A DNA stretch of 64,000 nucleotides. Origin: Pleomorphomonas koreensis DSM 23070. GTDB taxonomy: Bacteria > Pseudomonadota > Alphaproteobacteria > Rhizobiales > Pleomorphomonadaceae. The stretch covers positions 1 through 64,000 of the forward strand of contig NZ_AULH01000001.1 in NCBI RefSeq assembly GCF_000425185.1, given 5' to 3'. Shown piece by piece: positions 63,222 through 64,000 of this stretch; within the stretch, counting starts at the first letter, position 1, and the number at the start of each line of letters is the position of its first letter. The notes under the pieces are model-generated. The model worked only from the letters and a program-made list of their open reading frames with translations, made no database searches and had not been told where the DNA came from. The position numbers and the translations under genes were made by a program.

Positions 63222-64000
63222 ATGACCAATACCGTTGCCACCCCGGCGGCCGACGCGCCCAAAGGACAGTCGACGCTGCTCCTGCTGCTGCTGAAGCTCA
63301 GGACCTTCATCGCGCTGATCGCCGTCGTCGTCTTCTTCAGCCTGATGGCGCCCAACTTCGTCACCGTCGCCAACGCGGTGATCGTCTCCAAGCACGTGGC
63401 GATCAACGCCTTCCTGGCCATCGGCATGACCTTCGTCATCCTGACCGGCGGCATCGATCTCTCCGTCGGCGCCATCGTCGGCCTGGTCGGCATGGTGGCC
63501 GGCGCGCTGGTGCTCTACGGCATCCCGCTCGAGATGTTCGGCGTGGTGATCTATCCCTCCGTCTGGGAGATGATCGGCATCGCGCTGCTGGTCGGCACCT
63601 TCGTCGGCCTCGTCAATGGCCTCCTGATCACCCGCATGCAGGTGGCGCCGTTCATCGCCACGCTCGGCATGATGTATGTCGCCCGCGGCACGGCGCTGCT
63701 GATGTCGGGCGGCGCCACCTTCCCCAATCTCGTCGGCAAGCCCGAGTTCGGCAATCAGGGCTTCCCGGTGCTCGGCTCCGGCACCATCCTCGGCATTCCC
63801 CTGTCGATCTGGCTGCTGCTGGTGGTCGCCGCCATCGCCGCCTACATCGCCACCAAGACGCCGTTCGGCCGGCAGATCTACGCCGTCGGCGGCAACGAGC
63901 GCGCCGCCACGCTGTCGGGCGTCAACGTCAACCGGGTGAAGCTCGCCGTCTACATGATCTCCGGCTTCTGCGCCGCCATCGCCGGCCTGGTCGTCGCCTC
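63222..64000 (+). CDS. Ribose-type (CUT2) ABC transporter permease, 3' end missing
   Basis: The ATG lies two bases after the ATPase stop and the frame runs off the window after about 259 codons. The visible part shows FIALIAVVVFFSLMAPNFVTVANAVIV, the CUT2 hallmark TFVILTGGIDLSVGAIVGLVGMVAG, and later VAPFIATLGMMYVARGTALLMSGG and GGNERAATLSGVNVNRVKLAVYMISGF. About seven membrane segments are seen. A binding-protein gene probably follows outside the window. Confidence 0.92.
   Translation, partial: MTNTVATPAADAPKGQSTLLLLLLKLRTFIALIAVVVFFSLMAPNFVTVANAVIVSKHVAINAFLAIGMTFVILTGGIDLSVGAIVGLVGMVAGALVLYGIPLEMFGVVIYPSVWEMIGIALLVGTFVGLVNGLLITRMQVAPFIATLGMMYVARGTALLMSGGATFPNLVGKPEFGNQGFPVLGSGTILGIPLSIWLLLVVAAIAAYIATKTPFGRQIYAVGGNERAATLSGVNVNRVKLAVYMISGFCAAIAGLVVA

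Overview
The window is a high-GC stretch, densely coded, from what is most likely an alphaproteobacterium of the Hyphomicrobiales (Rhizobiales). This rests on a clade I (Tat-exported) NosZ, a nosRZDFYLX order, two exact NnrR-type promoter boxes of the kind known from Rhodobacter, and many CUT1/CUT2 sugar ABC importers with SorC, RpiR, GntR, LacI and DeoR regulators. Genus-level placement is not possible from the sequence alone. No rRNA, tRNA, CRISPR array, prophage or insertion sequence was seen.

Region 1 (1-12676) is respiratory. A partial exbB, exbD and tonB precede pseudoazurin, nnrS and the complete nitrous-oxide reductase cluster nosR-nosZ-nosD-nosF-nosY-nosL-nosX. Two 14-bp boxes TTGTG-N4-CGCAA, one before pseudoazurin and one before nosR, place both transcription units under an NO-responsive Crp/Fnr-type regulator that is not in the window. 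NosZ reduces N2O, pseudoazurin can donate electrons, NosR/NosX form the flavoprotein electron path, and NosDFYL supply copper and sulfur to the active site.

Region 2 (12693-21078) is a 5-deoxyribose / methylthioribose module: class II aldolase, SorC regulator, MtnA isomerase, MtnK kinase and a ribose-type ABC importer. Together these form the lower half of the DHAP shunt, and two promoters share a TCAATTGTCA operator element. Two small unrelated genes follow (21116-22003).

Region 3 (22192-31902) holds an FGGY kinase divergent from an RpiR regulator, then a DeoC-type aldolase, an aldo/keto reductase, a second ribose-type ABC importer, a KDG-type kinase and a KDPG aldolase. A 15-bp element occurs as an inverted pair in the divergent promoter region.

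Region 4 (31903-37889) is a gene graveyard: frame-broken SMP-30 lactonase, GntR, dgoA, dgoK, a second SMP-30 fragment and a TetR remnant, with two intact paralogous GntR regulators. It reads as a decaying D-galactonate-type locus. Region 5 (37894-46607) carries housekeeping-type genes: an MsbA-like exporter, an aldo/keto reductase, and tamB/tamA.

Region 6 (46912-54173) is one leftward operon: a LacI regulator (probably starting at CTG), a CUT1 importer, a GH127 beta-L-arabinofuranosidase and a UgpC/MalK-type ATPase. Region 7 (54530-64000) has a leftward operon (fucose-isomerase-like protein, split transketolase, FGGY kinase), a divergent DeoR regulator, and a rightward DUF2291 / ATPase / permease importer running off the end. 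A 29-bp operator conserved at 25 of 29 positions lies in both promoters, tying the importer to the catabolic operon. This last cluster is the best candidate for a little-described sugar pathway.
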